Positions 20,929 through 34,457 of a stretch of 64,000 nucleotides of DNA are shown here, in pieces. Both the position numbers and the translations under genes were made by a program. The notes beneath the pieces are model-generated. The model was not told the origin of the DNA, made no database searches, and saw only the letters and a program-made list of their open reading frames with translations. The first letter of the stretch is position 1, and every line of letters starts with the position of its first letter. The DNA comes from Monosiga brevicollis MX1 (lineage: Eukaryota; Opisthokonta; Choanoflagellata; Craspedida; Salpingoecidae), in assembly GCF_000002865.3 (NCBI RefSeq), contig NW_001865041.1:1034008-1098007 (forward strand), written 5' to 3'.

Positions 20929-23900
20929 TCAAGGCTCCACAGCACCGCCTGTGGCTTCGAGAAGTGTGCGCTCAGTCCAGACAATCAAAGCATCGGGGCT
21001 TCGATATAGCTGTAGCAAGAGTGCAAATAGCTCCTCCTCCGTGCGCAAATCACCATACTCGCGTGCAGTGTAGATGGAAGAGCACAGATTTTGTAGCGTC
21101 GTCACCTGTTGAGATCACATACAGCCCGCCACGTCTACGTGAGCCTTTCGAGTGCACGGAAAGCACACAGCGCGCACGTCATGTGAGAAGCCTATGTACC
21201 TGTGGCATATCCTCGTAGATAATGCGGTGAGACACCTGATCGACCGTGAGGCGCAGGAATTTGCCGATCACCAAGACTACGGACACGTCTATCGAACATC
21301 ATGGGGGCAGAACAACAAAGCGAGGCACCGTTGAGAGGTGGCTCCGCACACTGCGCATTGGGCGTTGGGTTTGAGCCGTTGAACCAATAGTTTGGAACAG
21401 GATATCCCCAAAAGCCAAAACGTACAAAGGCCTACAACGCCATAGCTGGTCACAAAGCTGAATCGGTCCGGAATGACGCGGTCGTTGACCGTGACAAACT
21501 CAAGCCAATCCCGGTACGCATATGATGATCCATCAGGAATGTCGGAATCGGTACTATCTGCCGCCTGCGAAACACATTTTGCGAGAAATGAGAGTGAAGC
21601 GGGTTCTCAAACGACACCTTTTTCAAAACTACAAATGCCGACCAGCAATTGGCAAAGATAACAACAGGCAAAAGTCCGAGCCAAATCTGATGATGGTAAG
21701 GAGCGAGAGCCAGAGACAGACACAGTGGCAAAGAGACAGAGACAAAGACAGTGACAGCATAGGTGTCGGCTTACAATATGAGGAGAGGTCTGCGTCAATG
21801 TAAACCATTCGGCCGAACCCTCAGTGGAGCGGCGCAAGGTACAATTCATGTTGCGTTCCACTGGTGATCCCGCCGCTGTATCGAAATCAGCGGTGCCCTT
21901 GGATGTGAGGTGATAGAAAGAGGGGAGCAAACCCGGCAAGAATACTTCTGAAGTGCGGTTGAGCAGCAAATCGCGAAGTTGTCGTTGTAGCGCGTCTGCC
22001 ATGCCGAGATTAATCACCGTCTCGCCTTGGACCGTGTCCACCACCCCAGTTTTCTCAGGCCGGGTAAACTCCCAGCGCATGTACAAGCTAATTTCCGTGC
22101 TCGAGTCATTGAGCACGGAGATGAGCCGTTCCCGTGAACTCGGCGAAATGGTCCACACAGCCTTAGATTGAGGTGATACTAATATGCGCTGCACATCCTC
22201 TGGGCTGAACGTGCGAACGTAGCCGGTCGTGTCCTCGTTCAGTAGGTGGCCGTACGATGTCGAGCTGATGGATTGCTGCAGCGTGGTTGCATCCATCACA
22301 AAGATGGGCTCATAGTCATTGATCTCAAGGCTAATGTCCACTGACGTGGGCAAGTTGGAGACAGCGCTTTGGTTGACCAGCGAGATCAGAAGCAACGGAA
22401 ACCAAACAACGATGAGAAGAAGCACAAACAGCAGGCCCCCCGCCAAAAACTTTTTGGACCGAGGCTGCGGGGCACCCAAAGCGCGGCCTTGCCGACGCAC
22501 GGTCTTGAGCTGATACTGATTCAGATATAGCTGCCCCGCAATGTCTTCCATCTTGTGCCAATGGTTCAAATCCAGTGTTGTGGGAATGCAGGACCAATCC
22601 AAGAGCATGCGCAGTTCGTACAGGAATGGAATGGCCTTGTAGATGACAAAGATGAGCCATCCAACAAAGGTGACATTCTGCAAAAGTGCATTGCGCTGCA
22701 CTGTATCAGGATAGCCCGATTTGATTTGATTGGCACTGAGAAAGAAGTAAATGATTTTCAAAATGTAGAGTGTGATCAGGATGGCGTTGGACCCAAAGCT
22801 ACGGTAGGTCGCTGAAGGAATCCAGAAAAACACCAGCGCATGTATCAGGATGGCCATGACCACGTGATAGTAGAGCTTGTAAGTCAACGAGCGCGTAATG
22901 TAGATGACGCGGTCCAGAACAATCAAAAGAAATTGGAATAGGAGGAAAAGCAGCTGCGATCCAGGTATGTGGTCAGCCTGCAAGGTCTGCGCGCTTGCAA
23001 ACCCTTCGTCCTTGCGAAAACCGCTCCAGCCAAACATGATGACTGCAAAGGACAGAAACTCAATCAAAAAAGAGGGAATATAGTAGTCGCGAGGAATAAC
23101 AATCGAGTCGTCTTGCAGGTGTTGCAGGAAGCGCCGAAAGCGATTGACTACCCCGCCGGCTTCCTTGTGCTTCTTTTTGGCTTGGCGTTGCTCGGCCTGT
23201 TCTGCCAGACGTTCATCGATTTCTTCCAGTGCGACGTCGTGTTTCTCGGCGCGCAAGAGCTCGCGGTCAGCTTCATTGAGCCGCAGCGTTGATGCCATCA
23301 TGTGGTCAAGACCCAGGAGCTGGGCTGCAAAGTTGTGCACACCCAGCGCGACCAACTGCAAAGCGTGTATGAGAAGGGCATGAACAAATCCATGCTCGCG
23401 CAACCGCCACAGGCCTATAAATCGCAGAAATGTCAAGCAACCAGGTCGCAAATAGGCATCGTGACATGGATCCAACGCCTCGGGTGGTCCGTTGCTCTTG
23501 CCCCAGAACTCAAACTGAAAAACATAGCGTAGAGCAAACACCGCACAACTGTAGTACGTAAACACGAGCCAGAAACGTCCCGAGGGCATGGGTCGTGACG
23601 GAAGGGCCCAGAGCAGCACCAAGAGGGCTGATATAGTGCTGAGCAGCGAGGCGGTCCACATGGCATCGAAAAAGACGAAAAAGTACACGAGGTATTCCGT
23701 GTGCGTCAAAAAGTAACGAAAGGCCTCGCGAGCCAGCGACAAGCGCACCGGTGAACGCGGGCCAGACAGCTCTGTTTGGTCGGCACCCGCTGATGCTTCT
23801 TTGGATCGCTGCTTGTCACTTGGTGTCTGATGACCAATGTGCTCAACATCAGTGGCCGGGGCAAGCAAAGCGGCTTCCAAACCCGCCTCCTCGTCTGCCT

Positions 23901-26900
23901 CCGGGCTGGTATCGTCACTGCAGAGTGAGCCGCTGTCTCCAGCGTCACTGGTCGCGGCAGGTGAGTCAGAGCTCTTTGGATGGCCGGTTAGGTGGGCGCT
24001 AGTGGGCTTTGTCGGCACAAAAAGGCGGTCGGTCTGCTTGTTAACTTTGTACAAAGTTGTGGCTATAGCTTGTTGAACAGCAAGTCCGATTCGCGTCACC
24101 AATCCTGGTTGTTCCTGATCCGCCGCCCCTTCGTCATCAGTCACTGGATTCGCCGTTGGGGTTGATGAAAGAGACTCTGGGGGCGTGGCAGTGGGTAGAG
24201 ACTCAGGGGGCAGGTCGGGGGATCCGATATCATCGCCATGTGCTGGGGATAAGCGCCGAGGCCGACGTTGACGCAGGCCCTCAGTTGAAGCCTCTACCTC
24301 GTTGCCTGAGTTCGCTTCGGGTGTAGCGTTCTCGAGCAAATCAAGCTCTGGGGAGTCATCAACCACGGATTCCTCGCCAGCGCTCGAGCCTGTAGAAATG
24401 CCATCCGCTCTTGAACGGGTTTGGGACAAAGCCAGCTGGAGACGCGATTGAGAGAACCACTGAGGGATTGAATTGTCCTGCAAAGAAACGCCTAGTGACT
24501 TGCGCCGACGCATCACCTGAAAATCAAGCAACATGTGAGAAGGGTTGCAAAAGAGCGGTGTGTGTGTGTGTGTGCGAGGAGAGAGAGGGAGGGGGCGAGA
24601 GAGGGAGAGTGAGGCCAACCATGCGCAAAAGGTTTTGAGCATGCTCGGCTCGTGAGATTGTTCGGCTCCGGACATGAACAATATGCAGCATAAGCTGAGA
24701 ACCAGCCGCCTGACATTGTTATCCAGGTGCAGTCAACCACAGTGAGTAAGCGACAATGGTAAAAATGCAATCCAGAAAAGAATTCAGGTGACACAAACCT
24801 GTGCGCGTGTCGCCGCAGCTTTGATGTGAGCGTCAAAGGCCTCAAACCAGGCAGGCCCAAGCGCCGTGACCAATCGCAACGTCAGCCAAAGCCAACAGAG
24901 CAGCAAAAATTCGTAGGCAAAGCCATTGGAAGCGCGAAACATGGGAATACGTGGGTCCCAGTCCAGTAGGCGAATGTCATGCCCGTAACGCAGGCCAAAC
25001 AATTGCAGCGTGTCCATCAAAGCACTGTTGGCGTGGCGCCAGCTGACAAGCACACCGAGCAAAGGCCACACGACGTGCAAAAAAATGATGCCAAGGGTCG
25101 TGGCCAAAAAGCGCCGCACGTATTGCCGCGCTGTTGTGTATTTGCGCAGCACCACCTTGGGCTGCACCAGAAACTTCAAGATGAACCAGAGATAGACCAG
25201 GCAAATCAAGTCGCGCCGGGAGATGACGGCCAGGAGACTGAACAACGTGACGAGCCCCAGTGTGGCAAAGAGCAGCGTGCCTTTGAAGCGGTGCTGCGCC
25301 GCGAGGGCTGGTTCTGCTTGGGGTGCAGGTTGGCGCAACACTCGCAAATAAGTGCTGAGAGTCAACATGATGAAAAAGTCGATGAAAAGAACCTGTGATC
25401 CGTCAAGACGCGTGAGCATGTACAAACAAAAGGCGCTGGCTCATGGTCCCATGTTCCAACCGCAACAGCAAAACGGAGCGACCTACCTCAGCCGAAAACC
25501 ACTCGGGTGGAGCTCGCTCCAAGCCCACGCGCATGTCGCGAGCGGGGATTTTCAACCACGCCATGAGGACGTGCACTGCATAAGAACGCTCAGTGCCACG
25601 CTGCCAGGGGTAGGCCCATGTTGGCGGGAACCCAAGCTGGCTGCCATACTGGTATACAAAGGCCACAGCCTGGAGAGTGAGAAGAGTGCGAAGTACTGCC
25701 TTGGGGCGCTCCGACAAGGCGAGGACGGTCAATCCAGCCATGTTGAGAACGGCTACGACGTTCAACTTGAGCAAGGCTGCCAAAAGCAGTAGCATGAGAC
25801 AGACGTCACGGCCGAACAGGCGGACGGCATGATTGAGGGTAAACTTGAAGGCTAGCCAACTGCGCCCTTCTTTTGGTTTAGTATCCAACAGTAGGCAATC
25901 ACTCCCGCGATGCCATAGGACATGTCTATATCGCTGCAAAATCTCATGTAGAGCAATAGCGAAGATGGCAAAGGACTCCCATCGAACGAGCACAAAAGCA
26001 GCTAGTTTGTGTGCTTTGATCGGGCTCAAGCCAGCCCACAATAGGTTGGCTTCCGGCACGGTTGAGAGATCAGCAAGAGCAGGAAGCTGATAGATGAGCT
26101 TGATGAGCATAACCATCTGTGCATGTCAGCAGGCAGGCGATGAAGACATTGATGAGAGGGCATGGTCCCCGGCCAGAGCGGCGCGACTGGGTGGCTTGGT
26201 GCAGGCTAAGCGCGACACCCACTTCAATCCAAAACAAATTGAGCGAGGCCATGAGACGATTCTGTGCGGAGAGGGCCATCGAGATGGCCAAGAGCAAAAG
26301 CGTCATCAAATCTAGGCCTTGGGGCTTTGGTTGAATTGTGCTTGCGTAGAGTAGCAACAAGACAACCTTGTGCATTTGCAACGTCAACGTGCGAAGCACG
26401 AGAAGGCAAGCCTACGCAGACCAACGGTCGAGACTCAGAGGCGGTGGCAAGCATGCATGGCGACGGGAGCGACAAGGGGCGGGTGAGATCCTGAGTGCCG
26501 AGTCTTGAGGATGAGCGAACCTTGGCGATCCAAGTGGGCTGGTGCAGAAAATGTGAGAGTCGGAGCGTGCTAGCCAGGCTGGCGCGTGACGGCGAGCGCA
26601 GCTGGAAAACGGTCACGATGAACACAAGACAACTGGGGACCAAAAAGGCAAAAAGGGCGCTTTGTGATTGATGGACTTCGAGACCAAGGTCGCTAATGAC
26701 GCTATCAGAGCACCAGCGTTGCAAGAGCTTTTGAGACTCATGAAACTGATATGCATATTTTGCCAAAAAGACACAGCTCGAGTAGAGAAGCAACAGCGTC
26801 CAAACACCAGACATGAGACGCTCTGAGCGCGAATGTGCAACCAGACGCTGTACGCCAAAAAGAAACACAAAGCCAACACGAATGGCGGTGACGCGCCCAA

Positions 26901-29453
26901 CAATTCCAACCCAGAAAAGGGTCAAGACTGAGACCAAGGGCCAAGAAGACCAGATGGCCGCTTCCAACCAAGCAACAAACGTGCGCGCGCGATGCGCAGG
27001 CAAAGTTGGGGAGGTTGAAGAGCTGGCTGGCCCCGGCGCAGTCCTTTTGGTGACGCCGATCCCTTGGCTGGCTTGGCTGGCGGCAAGTGCGTCGTCCACG
27101 CCCGAGTGTGCGATGCTCGGCGCTTCTGGATCAACTTCGCTAATTTCCTCGTCCAAAGCGCTATCCTCGCCGGGCAGAAGCTCGGAGCCACGAGATGGGG
27201 CGCGAAAGAGAACATCTTCAGATCCACGAGCTCCAAAGGGGAGGAGAGGCGTGGAGAGATCAGATGTGTCCGTCTCCAGAGAAGTGGTGCTATGCCGTCT
27301 GGTGGCTGTAGACTGGGCAATGCTGGCTGCACGATACGTCAGCAACTGAAGGACTGAGACGAAGAGAATGGCCAGGTGAAAGCGCAGGCTGAGCCAGGTG
27401 TGAGTGAAGATGTCCGCCTCTAGACCAAGCAGGTCCGCCATTTCCTGCCTTGTGTGCCGGTGCACGGAGGCAAAACCAAAAATGTAGCTGACAAATATGA
27501 CCACGACTGAGTAGGCCGGAAGCATGACCCAGTACTGTTCGCGAATGACTGGGAAGCCCATGAAGCAGACCAGAATGACCAAATAGAGAAAATTCAGCAA
27601 GTTGACGTCTTCCAGAGCCGCGAAGAAGATGACGAGAATGGTCACCACGAACAAGTAGCGAATTGCTAAGCGCAGCCCTGCACCCACGTGCTGCAACAGC
27701 AGCTTGGACCACGTGGCGAGACGCACAGACATGGACGGCGAATTGACCTGCTGCTCAACCTCGGGTACGGGGCTGGGGTCCGTTGGCGTCTCTTCCGAAT
27801 GAGCGTTTTGAATGGCAGCGGCATAGCGCTGTTCTGGGCGATTGCCATGACGGTAGCGGCGGCAGTGCTGGGAGTGGGCGTCGGCAAAAGGGCCCACCAG
27901 TCGAGAATTGCAGGCCAAAGCTGCTGCTATGAGCGCGCTCACGCCGAGTTGCATCGCGTCGCGGTCAAGATTGAGTGTCTGCAGACCCGTTTCTTTCGCC
28001 ACCTGTGGGTGTGCATGCGCGAATCCAGCAGACTTGTGAGCAACGAGAGAAGATTCGCCAAGATTGACAAACAACCGGGGATAGCCACGTGAACGAACCG
28101 AAACGGTGACGAGGGCAGCAGTAATTTGAACAATGCTGCGCGCTGCCGTGAAAGCAAACGCGTAGAGTGTCACGAAAGGTAGTGCCGGATGCCAAAAGTC
28201 TTCCGACCGTGGGGAGACGATGGTCACAAAGGCCACCACGATGAAGACAGCTGTAAACCAGGAGGGGTAGAGACAGGCCCAAAATAGGAGCAAGGCCGAA
28301 GAGAATATCCAATCGTATAAGGAAAAAAACTTGAATCGAGGGATAGAGCAGGCGTCAGGCAGGCAAGCAAGTGAGATCATGGGACACAAAATCGGAGCCA
28401 ATCTTGAGTCGGTGGTTCTGGGTTTCTTACTTTGCTGGCCGCAATTCGAAACGCATCGATTTGCGTCTTGAGCCAAGCTGAGATGGTTCTGGCTGAGGTT
28501 GGTGTTGGACCAAAGGACAAAAGCTCGTCATCCAGCGCCGCGGCAGACGCGGCGGCGGCGGCTTCCAGCAGGTGCGCCCGTGTATTACGAGCCCCTGCGC
28601 GCACCGGGATCGGTGCAACGTAGAGAATCCCAACATGAACGGCAGGCAAGAGCCACTGCGTCCAAGCGTGGGCCACCACGGTTACTTGGATATTGTCGTG
28701 GGCATGGGAAAGGGTAAAGTACCGGAACAGGCCAAGGGCTTGTCGGACTTCTTGGCTCAAGTCAAGACCCGGGAATTGCAAAACACAGAGGGCCAAAAAA
28801 TAGACGGCCGACACGCCAAAGGACAGAGATCGCAATGTGTCCAGCAAAGGCGCGGAGAGATGCCGAGCAAAGCACATGTGAAGACACCACACGGCCAACA
28901 CGATCAGCTGCACAAGGCCAGGAGCGGTGGGAGGCGTGAAAAGAGACACGACAAGCATCGTGATGTAAGGGATGGGGCCGACCCATTGCTGGCGCAAAGC
29001 ATTATAAATGCCTTTTTCCTGAGTTGGGGTTGCTGTAAGCTGACGCGTCTCTGCCGGGGACCAGAGCCAGAAGCAGAGCCAGCCGACGATCGCCAGGGCA
29101 AGGTCGGGAAGACCGAAACGGATGATCGAAGCTGCGTCAACATTGAATCTGATCAGGCCGGCATCACGGAGTTGCTCCTCGAGAGCAGTGTCTTTGAAAT
29201 GCGCGGCAAAGGGCTTGTGCGCAGCCAACACAATCTGCAGGATGCCATGTGCCAGGCAGAGCAGGGATGCGTAGATGGCCACAAGACGGTATGTGGCACG
29301 AGTCCAGGGTGAGGCGGGCGAGCTGATGGCCAGGACCACGGCAGCTACGGCATACACCAATGAGGTACCGCTGCTTTTGAAAAAGGCAGCAGTCGCCAAC
29401 GTGCTGAAGATGAGCACAAAGAACACGTGATTGAGAGCCGGGGTGCCGTGCAT
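20929..29453 (-). CDS. PIEZO: Piezo mechanosensitive cation channel
   Basis: Nine exons (28431-29453, 26521-28329, 26223-26366, 25487-26116, 24799-25392, 21775-24516, 21426-21564, 21200-21288, 20929-21105) join in frame to about 2448 residues, near human PIEZO1 (2521). The trimeric plasma-membrane channel opens under membrane tension. The N-terminus aligns from the start (TSLVYAV, RLDL-like IRFNVDAASIIRFGLPDLAL). Dozens of hydrophobic helices follow. Exon 6 opens with a ~260-residue acidic Ser/Pro-rich insert, then basic KKKHKE helices, the anchor motif PFLYELRMLLDWSC near residue 2030, and IVWFPLLLISLVNQS entering the cap. The pore region reads GLYVSVVLVIGKFLR, then DQVSHRIIYEDMP, and the C-terminal domain has EEELFALLLQLYRSPDALIVWTE, followed by ~14 extra residues. 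All regions appear intact. Confidence 0.96.
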
Positions 29454-29581
29454 CTTGGTGTTCGTGGTGGAGTGGCCTGCTGCTCAAGGGATGCGGCTTG
29501 AGCTCAAAGCTTGGTGCTTTGGGGACCGAGGGTTACTCCACTCGTCGCTTGCAGCAAAGCCTTGCTTGCTAAAGCTCACTG

Positions 29582-29700
<119 letters not shown>

Positions 29701-29716
29701 TTTCACGTTTTGGAAG

Positions 29717-31096
29717 ATGGACGAGGCGACCTTGGTGCTGGTCGGTCTGGCCACGGGGGCTATTGTGCAGGGGGCATATACGGCCGTGGCACGCGATCGG
29801 GCAAAAGGTCAGGTGAAGTTGGCTTGTTGCTGTTTCATTCTTGTGTCTGCCTGCCCGTGCACATGCGTGGGGGTCTGCAACGGGTTTGACTGGGCGTTGG
29901 CGTTGGCGTTTGCATGTCGGTCGGAATGATAGAACATGACGGATCAGACGATGAGGAGGATGAAGAGACGCTGGACCTCACATCGCAACACGCGCTCACG
30001 TTCCCCATCTTTGCCTCTGTCTCATTGCTTGCCCTCTATGCCTTCTTTGCCTACATCGAGCTCCTTTACATGTGCGCCAACATGGTACTTGCTACCACAG
30101 CCTTGGCGACCCTGCTGCACCCCATGGCGCACATAACGTTGCACCGCGTCTTGCGCTGTGGGCGCGTACGAAGCGTAAGAACCTGTCATGGCCAGCATTT
30201 CTTCCTGGACTATGAAGTGGAGCAAGGCACTTCAAGCCTCATGCCTGATTGGTTGCTCACGGGCCTCATTACTGCCTTGCATTCGTCTTTGCATACAGGA
30301 CCGCATCACGACTTGGCTTGCTGGAGCTGCGGCACTAAGCATCACCGGCGTATGGGTGCTGAGCAATGATTGGCGTCTCTTGGACCTCATCGGCTATGCC
30401 TTGTGCGGCTTGATGCTCAGCACCTTGCGCTTCCAAGATCTACGCACCGCCACCCTGCTGGGTGCTCTCTTGCTGGTGTATGACGTTTTTTGGGTCTATG
30501 TATCACCTTGGCTCTTTGAGCGTAATGTAATGGTCTCGGTGGCCAAGCAGCAGGCTCAGAATCCAGTCGAGGTAGCTGCCCATCGGTTGGCTCCGCGCTG
30601 GCAAGTACAGCTTCCAACCCTGGACCCACCAGTCAAACTCGTGTGTCCCGGGTGGACGGAGCCAGAGCACCTCTCCATGCTGGGTCTCGGCGACATTGTC
30701 TTCCCTGGTCTTTGCATCGGTAAGTCCCTGGAAGTCCAGTACCGCGCACGTGTAGGCTTCTTGCTCTTGACTTGCGTATTCAAACCTCCAAACTCATGGT
30801 TCATGCCCGACTGCTCGACCGTTGGACGCTCAGTATTGGCAGCACGTATGGACCGCTGCCTGCCAGCTCCAAAGCGGCGACCCAGCTATTTTGCTGTGAC
30901 AATCGGGGCTTATACAGCAGGGTTGTTCTTGGCCATGTTTGTAGCCAAGCACTTTTCTTATGCTCAACCCGCTCTGTTGTACTTGGTACCGCTGGTACAT
31001 GGTGCATTCTTGGCTGTGGCCTGGTCACGAGGCGAGTTGCAGGCTGTTTGGACCGGTTCAGGGCTACTGTCCCCCGTGTTGCCCAGCCACAAGTGA
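29717..31096 (+). CDS. SPPL3: Signal peptide peptidase-like intramembrane aspartyl protease, SPPL3 type
   Basis: GxGD-type aspartyl protease of Golgi/ER membranes that cleaves type II membrane proteins; SPPL3 sheds glycosyltransferases. Exon 1 (29717-29806) encodes a short helix. Exon 2 (from about 29934) has an acidic stretch then LTFPIFASVSLLALYAFF (SPPL3: LFLPIGASVSLLVMF). Exon 3 (from 30300) contains LLVYDVFWVYVSPWLFERNV with the first catalytic Asp in YD, and MLGLGDIVFPG with the second in GLGD. The last exon holds QPALLYLVPLVHG, the PAL motif. After CIG|GTAAGT (30719) two in-frame acceptors are possible, at about 30756 (36-bp intron) or 30832 (about 113 bp); the second aligns better. 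The first domain of SPPL2 types is absent, which fits SPPL3. Confidence 0.93.
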
Positions 31097-31646
31097 AGCA
31101 GCAGTAGAATTCAAGAAGCGCTGAGCGCGAACTCGGAAGTGATGGCGAGTGTGCCTTGACTAGATTTGCTATGATTCAATAACTGAAGCTCAATATGATA
31201 TGAGCAGTCCTGCATTCCAACTAGACGTGAGCGTTGGGCATGAAAGGTGTGCGCTAGCGAGCTGTGCGCGTCCATTTGCGCTGGTGGTCGGGAGTGCTGC
31301 ATTGGAATTGAAAATGATACAGCACACCAATGCTCCATAGTGGCTTGAAGGAACGGTCACCCAAACAATCAGACAAGCAAGAAAGAAGATCATTTCCATG
31401 TCTCGACGGGGACACAAAGGGCGGTGTTTGAAAACAAAAACAAAAACAAAAAAAAAACAAAAGCGAGGGGTATTTCAAAGATCTCGGCTGTTGCATGTCT
31501 AAAACCCCGTGCGTGTACCACGCAGCGTGCGTTTGGTGCTGCGCAACTCCAACTAAAAAGTCGCGGGCGCCGGCAGACGCCACGATGAGCATACCAAGTT
31601 GAAGCACCAGCATCAAGCAAGTCACTGGAAATCAAGTGGTCAAGAA
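31097..31646. other. Convergent spacer, SPPL3-like / CCDC113
   Basis: About 550 bp with an A-rich block (31434-31460). It should hold both 3' UTRs. Open frames here lack family resemblance. Confidence 0.45.
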
Positions 31647-33934
31647 CTATGCACCCACCTGAGCCAGCTCGACCTTGCGCTCGAGCGTGCGCACGTTGGC
31701 GCGCAGACGCGGCAGTGCAGCTTGCTCTTGCACGTAGTCCATCACTGATGGCACTTTAAAATCCTCACGCTAAAGGCCCAGGCGAAGGAGGATCAAGGAG
31801 GGGATGGCAAAGCAAGTGCGTGAGGGATGGTGTCATAAACCAACAACAACCAAAGCGCGCATGACAGGGTGCTCGTCAGAGCACCGCTGGCGGATCGCTC
31901 GCGTTGACGAGCGCGCAGATAGACCCAAAACATGACCCAAAGGCACGGGTGCTACAAACCTCTTGCTTTAGTTCGTCATTGGCTTTTTTAAGCGTTGCGT
32001 TGCGGGCAGTCACCTGCTCAAACTCAGCCTCTATCTTCTGGCGCAAGGTTTCACGTCGCTTGAGTTCTGCCTGAACTTGGGCGAGTTCGCGCTCGGTCTG
32101 AGAGAGATGATCTTTTTGCTTGGTGAGAGCTTGGTTGGTCTTGGAAAGGGTCACCTTGAGGTTGAGCAGCTCCTTGCTGCGCGTGTCCAGAGTGGTATTC
32201 TGCTGGCTGTTTTCAATACGCAGTTGCTCAAAGTCAACCTGATGTAGGACGCCGCCGTATTCCTCTTTGTGCCGTAGATGCTCCGCCACACGGCGCTGCT
32301 GCTGTCGCAAGCTATTGGCCTTGAGTTGCAACTTATCCACGGTTGTTTCGAGGGCCTGGGGACCACCCCGACCGTGGGGCGCAAGTGTCCGGCAAAATGA
32401 GCGACTACCAAGCCTGGCTGGGAAACAGCGAAACATGATACGCAAGCCGCGGCATCGGCCACAAACCTGACTCTGAACTTCGTAAAAGCGTTGCAAAGTT
32501 TCCGTTTCCACCTTGCCTGAGCGCTGCACGCAAGCAAACAAGAATCAGGGTAGGTCAACCCAATCATCGAGGAGTACTTGCAGGCAAGCGTCCCAGAATG
32601 TGGCAACCGATGATGCATCTCGCACGGAAGCGATGGCGCTTGCACGGCAAACAAATTTCAAAAAAAAAAAGAAAAAAAAAAAAAAGCGTGGTGGGCTTAC
32701 AGTCGTGGCAGCAGTAGCAGCGACGTCGTGCTGGAAGAGGTCAATCTGACCAGGAATTTCACGAACTTGTTCTTGCAAGTCGAAAAGCTCGGCCTGCAGG
32801 TCGGCCAGAGCCTTGTCCATGCGGGCATGATCTTCGTCGTACTCACTCTGAAGCTGGTCAACCTCGCGACGGGCCAACTCAGCAAGCTGTGCATCGGTCA
32901 GGGAGACGGGAATCTGCGGCTCGGCCGTCTCGGTGGTGGATGAGGCAGGACGCATGCGGGAGCGCCGTTTGGGATTACGGGTGGCGGTCGGCTTGGCCGA
33001 AGGAGCTTTGGGAGCGGCGCTCTTTTCGCGCATATCGGCCTCAGCCTTGACCCAGGCGCGATCGAGAATATAATTTTCTCGATCTACTTCATGCAGCTGC
33101 AACCTGTAGAAAGAAACGTCAAAACACGCACGCAAAGAGATGAGCTTGCGGCTGGGCCCAAAGGCGATTGGCAGCAGGAATTTGGGGCATGCTCATGAGA
33201 CCTGAGTTCTTCGAGTCGTGTGGCAAATTCATCGTTAGAAAGGCTGGGAAAGGGGTCAAATGAAAGGTCGTCATCGTCATCTTGTTCGCCGTCCTCGTCC
33301 ATATTTGCTTCTTCATCAACCATGATTGATACGCCTAAGAACGATGCCCGTGTGTCGGACAAGAGCGCGGGGTCAGGGAAAAGAGATGCACCATATAGCA
33401 AGGATATGCGCGTAACGGGACCAAAGGCCATTTCAAAGAGAACCCCCCGGTGGAACGGCTCGTCCGCTACGCCTGGGAAGCGCGACATTGAGGCAAGGTC
33501 CGCGTACCTGCGTTGGCTGCGTCTTCGGCCATGGCATCAGCAGCGTCATCAGCACCGGCAGCGTCATCAGCATCGGCATCGGCAGCGTCATTGACATCGA
33601 CATCCTCATCGACATCCCCATCCATATTCGCATCAACGTCCACGTCGGCATCATCATTTACACCGGCATTGACGTTGGGGTGGTCGCCCGCTTCGTCGCT
33701 GTCATTCATGCCTGCATCTGCGGCTGCATCTGTATCGGTGTCAACGTTGAGAGCGCTTATTTCTCCGCTATCTGGCACGTCAGCACCGACTGCATGGCCG
33801 CCGTTGGCATCGCCAGTGCCTTCCTCTATCGGCTCATTAGCATCCGTGACTGCCACCTCCGGCAGCGGTTCAGACGGCTCACCCTGCAACGGCGAAGCCG
33901 AATCCTCCGGTCCAGGTTCGCTGACGTCCGCCAT
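31647..33934 (-). CDS. CCDC113: CCDC113/CFAP263-like ciliary coiled-coil protein
   Basis: Six exons (33508-33934, 33202-33334, 32701-33103, 32467-32523, 32355-31960, 31769-31647) join in frame to about 512 residues. The C-terminal coiled coil is the DUF4201 type: VLHQVDFEQLRIENSQ (CCDC113: ALHDVDFQQLKIENAQ), TRSKELLNLKVTLSKT, LRQKIEAEFEQVTARN, KVPSVMDYVQEQAAL (CCDC113: RAPQVMTYVREKIL) and LERKVELAQ. The central block LTDAQLAELARREVDQLQSE matches LTADQKLELVQKEVADM. CCDC113 sits with CCDC96 on the axoneme near the radial-spoke and dynein regulators and is needed for beating. Compared with human (377) there is an extra ~180-residue very acidic Asp/Ala-rich N-terminus, and the end stops about 25 residues early at VELAQ. 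A purine tract (A-rich, 32660-32685) lies in intron 3. Confidence 0.85.
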
Positions 33935-34457
33935 GGCAATTCTTGCCTCACCCAAGAGGCCAAGGCTTCAGCTCACTCCAAGAAGGTCCCTCGATGCAAC
34001 AAGCAAGCAAAGCAAAGTGGCCCTCGCTGCTTTCAAATCACAACTGGCCCAAGCCTGCGCCTCCCATACGCGCTGCCAAAACGGTTCTCGATCCCAACAC
34101 CAAGGCGGTCAAAGGAGGAAAAACACAAATGCTGGCTTCAGTTGTTGTCAAGCCATTTCGCTCACAACAAGTGTTGTAAACATTGTCATATTTTATTCTC
34201 TCCCTTCCCTTCTTCTTCAAACCAGCGAGCTACGCGTTTTGCATTTCCTTGCAGGTTGGCTGGGCTGGCTGCTTTGGTCGGTCGTGGGGTCTGGCTCTTT
34301 TGCTGGTTTTGCTTGCCTGGCTGGACAGGCTACCGGTGGCTTCTTGCTCGGGTGGCAGGCCTGTTTGATTCGTGGCTCTTGGCTGTGCTTATATCATATT
34401 CTTGGATGGTGGCATGGTCCTTTGACCTTTTTCTCAGACTCTTGTAAACTCGGCCCA
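33935..34457. other. Divergent spacer, CCDC113 / GH32
   Basis: 523 bp between head-to-head start codons. Long open frames cross it on the plus strand only as shadows of the biased Asp/Ala exon. No separate gene recognised. Confidence 0.5.
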
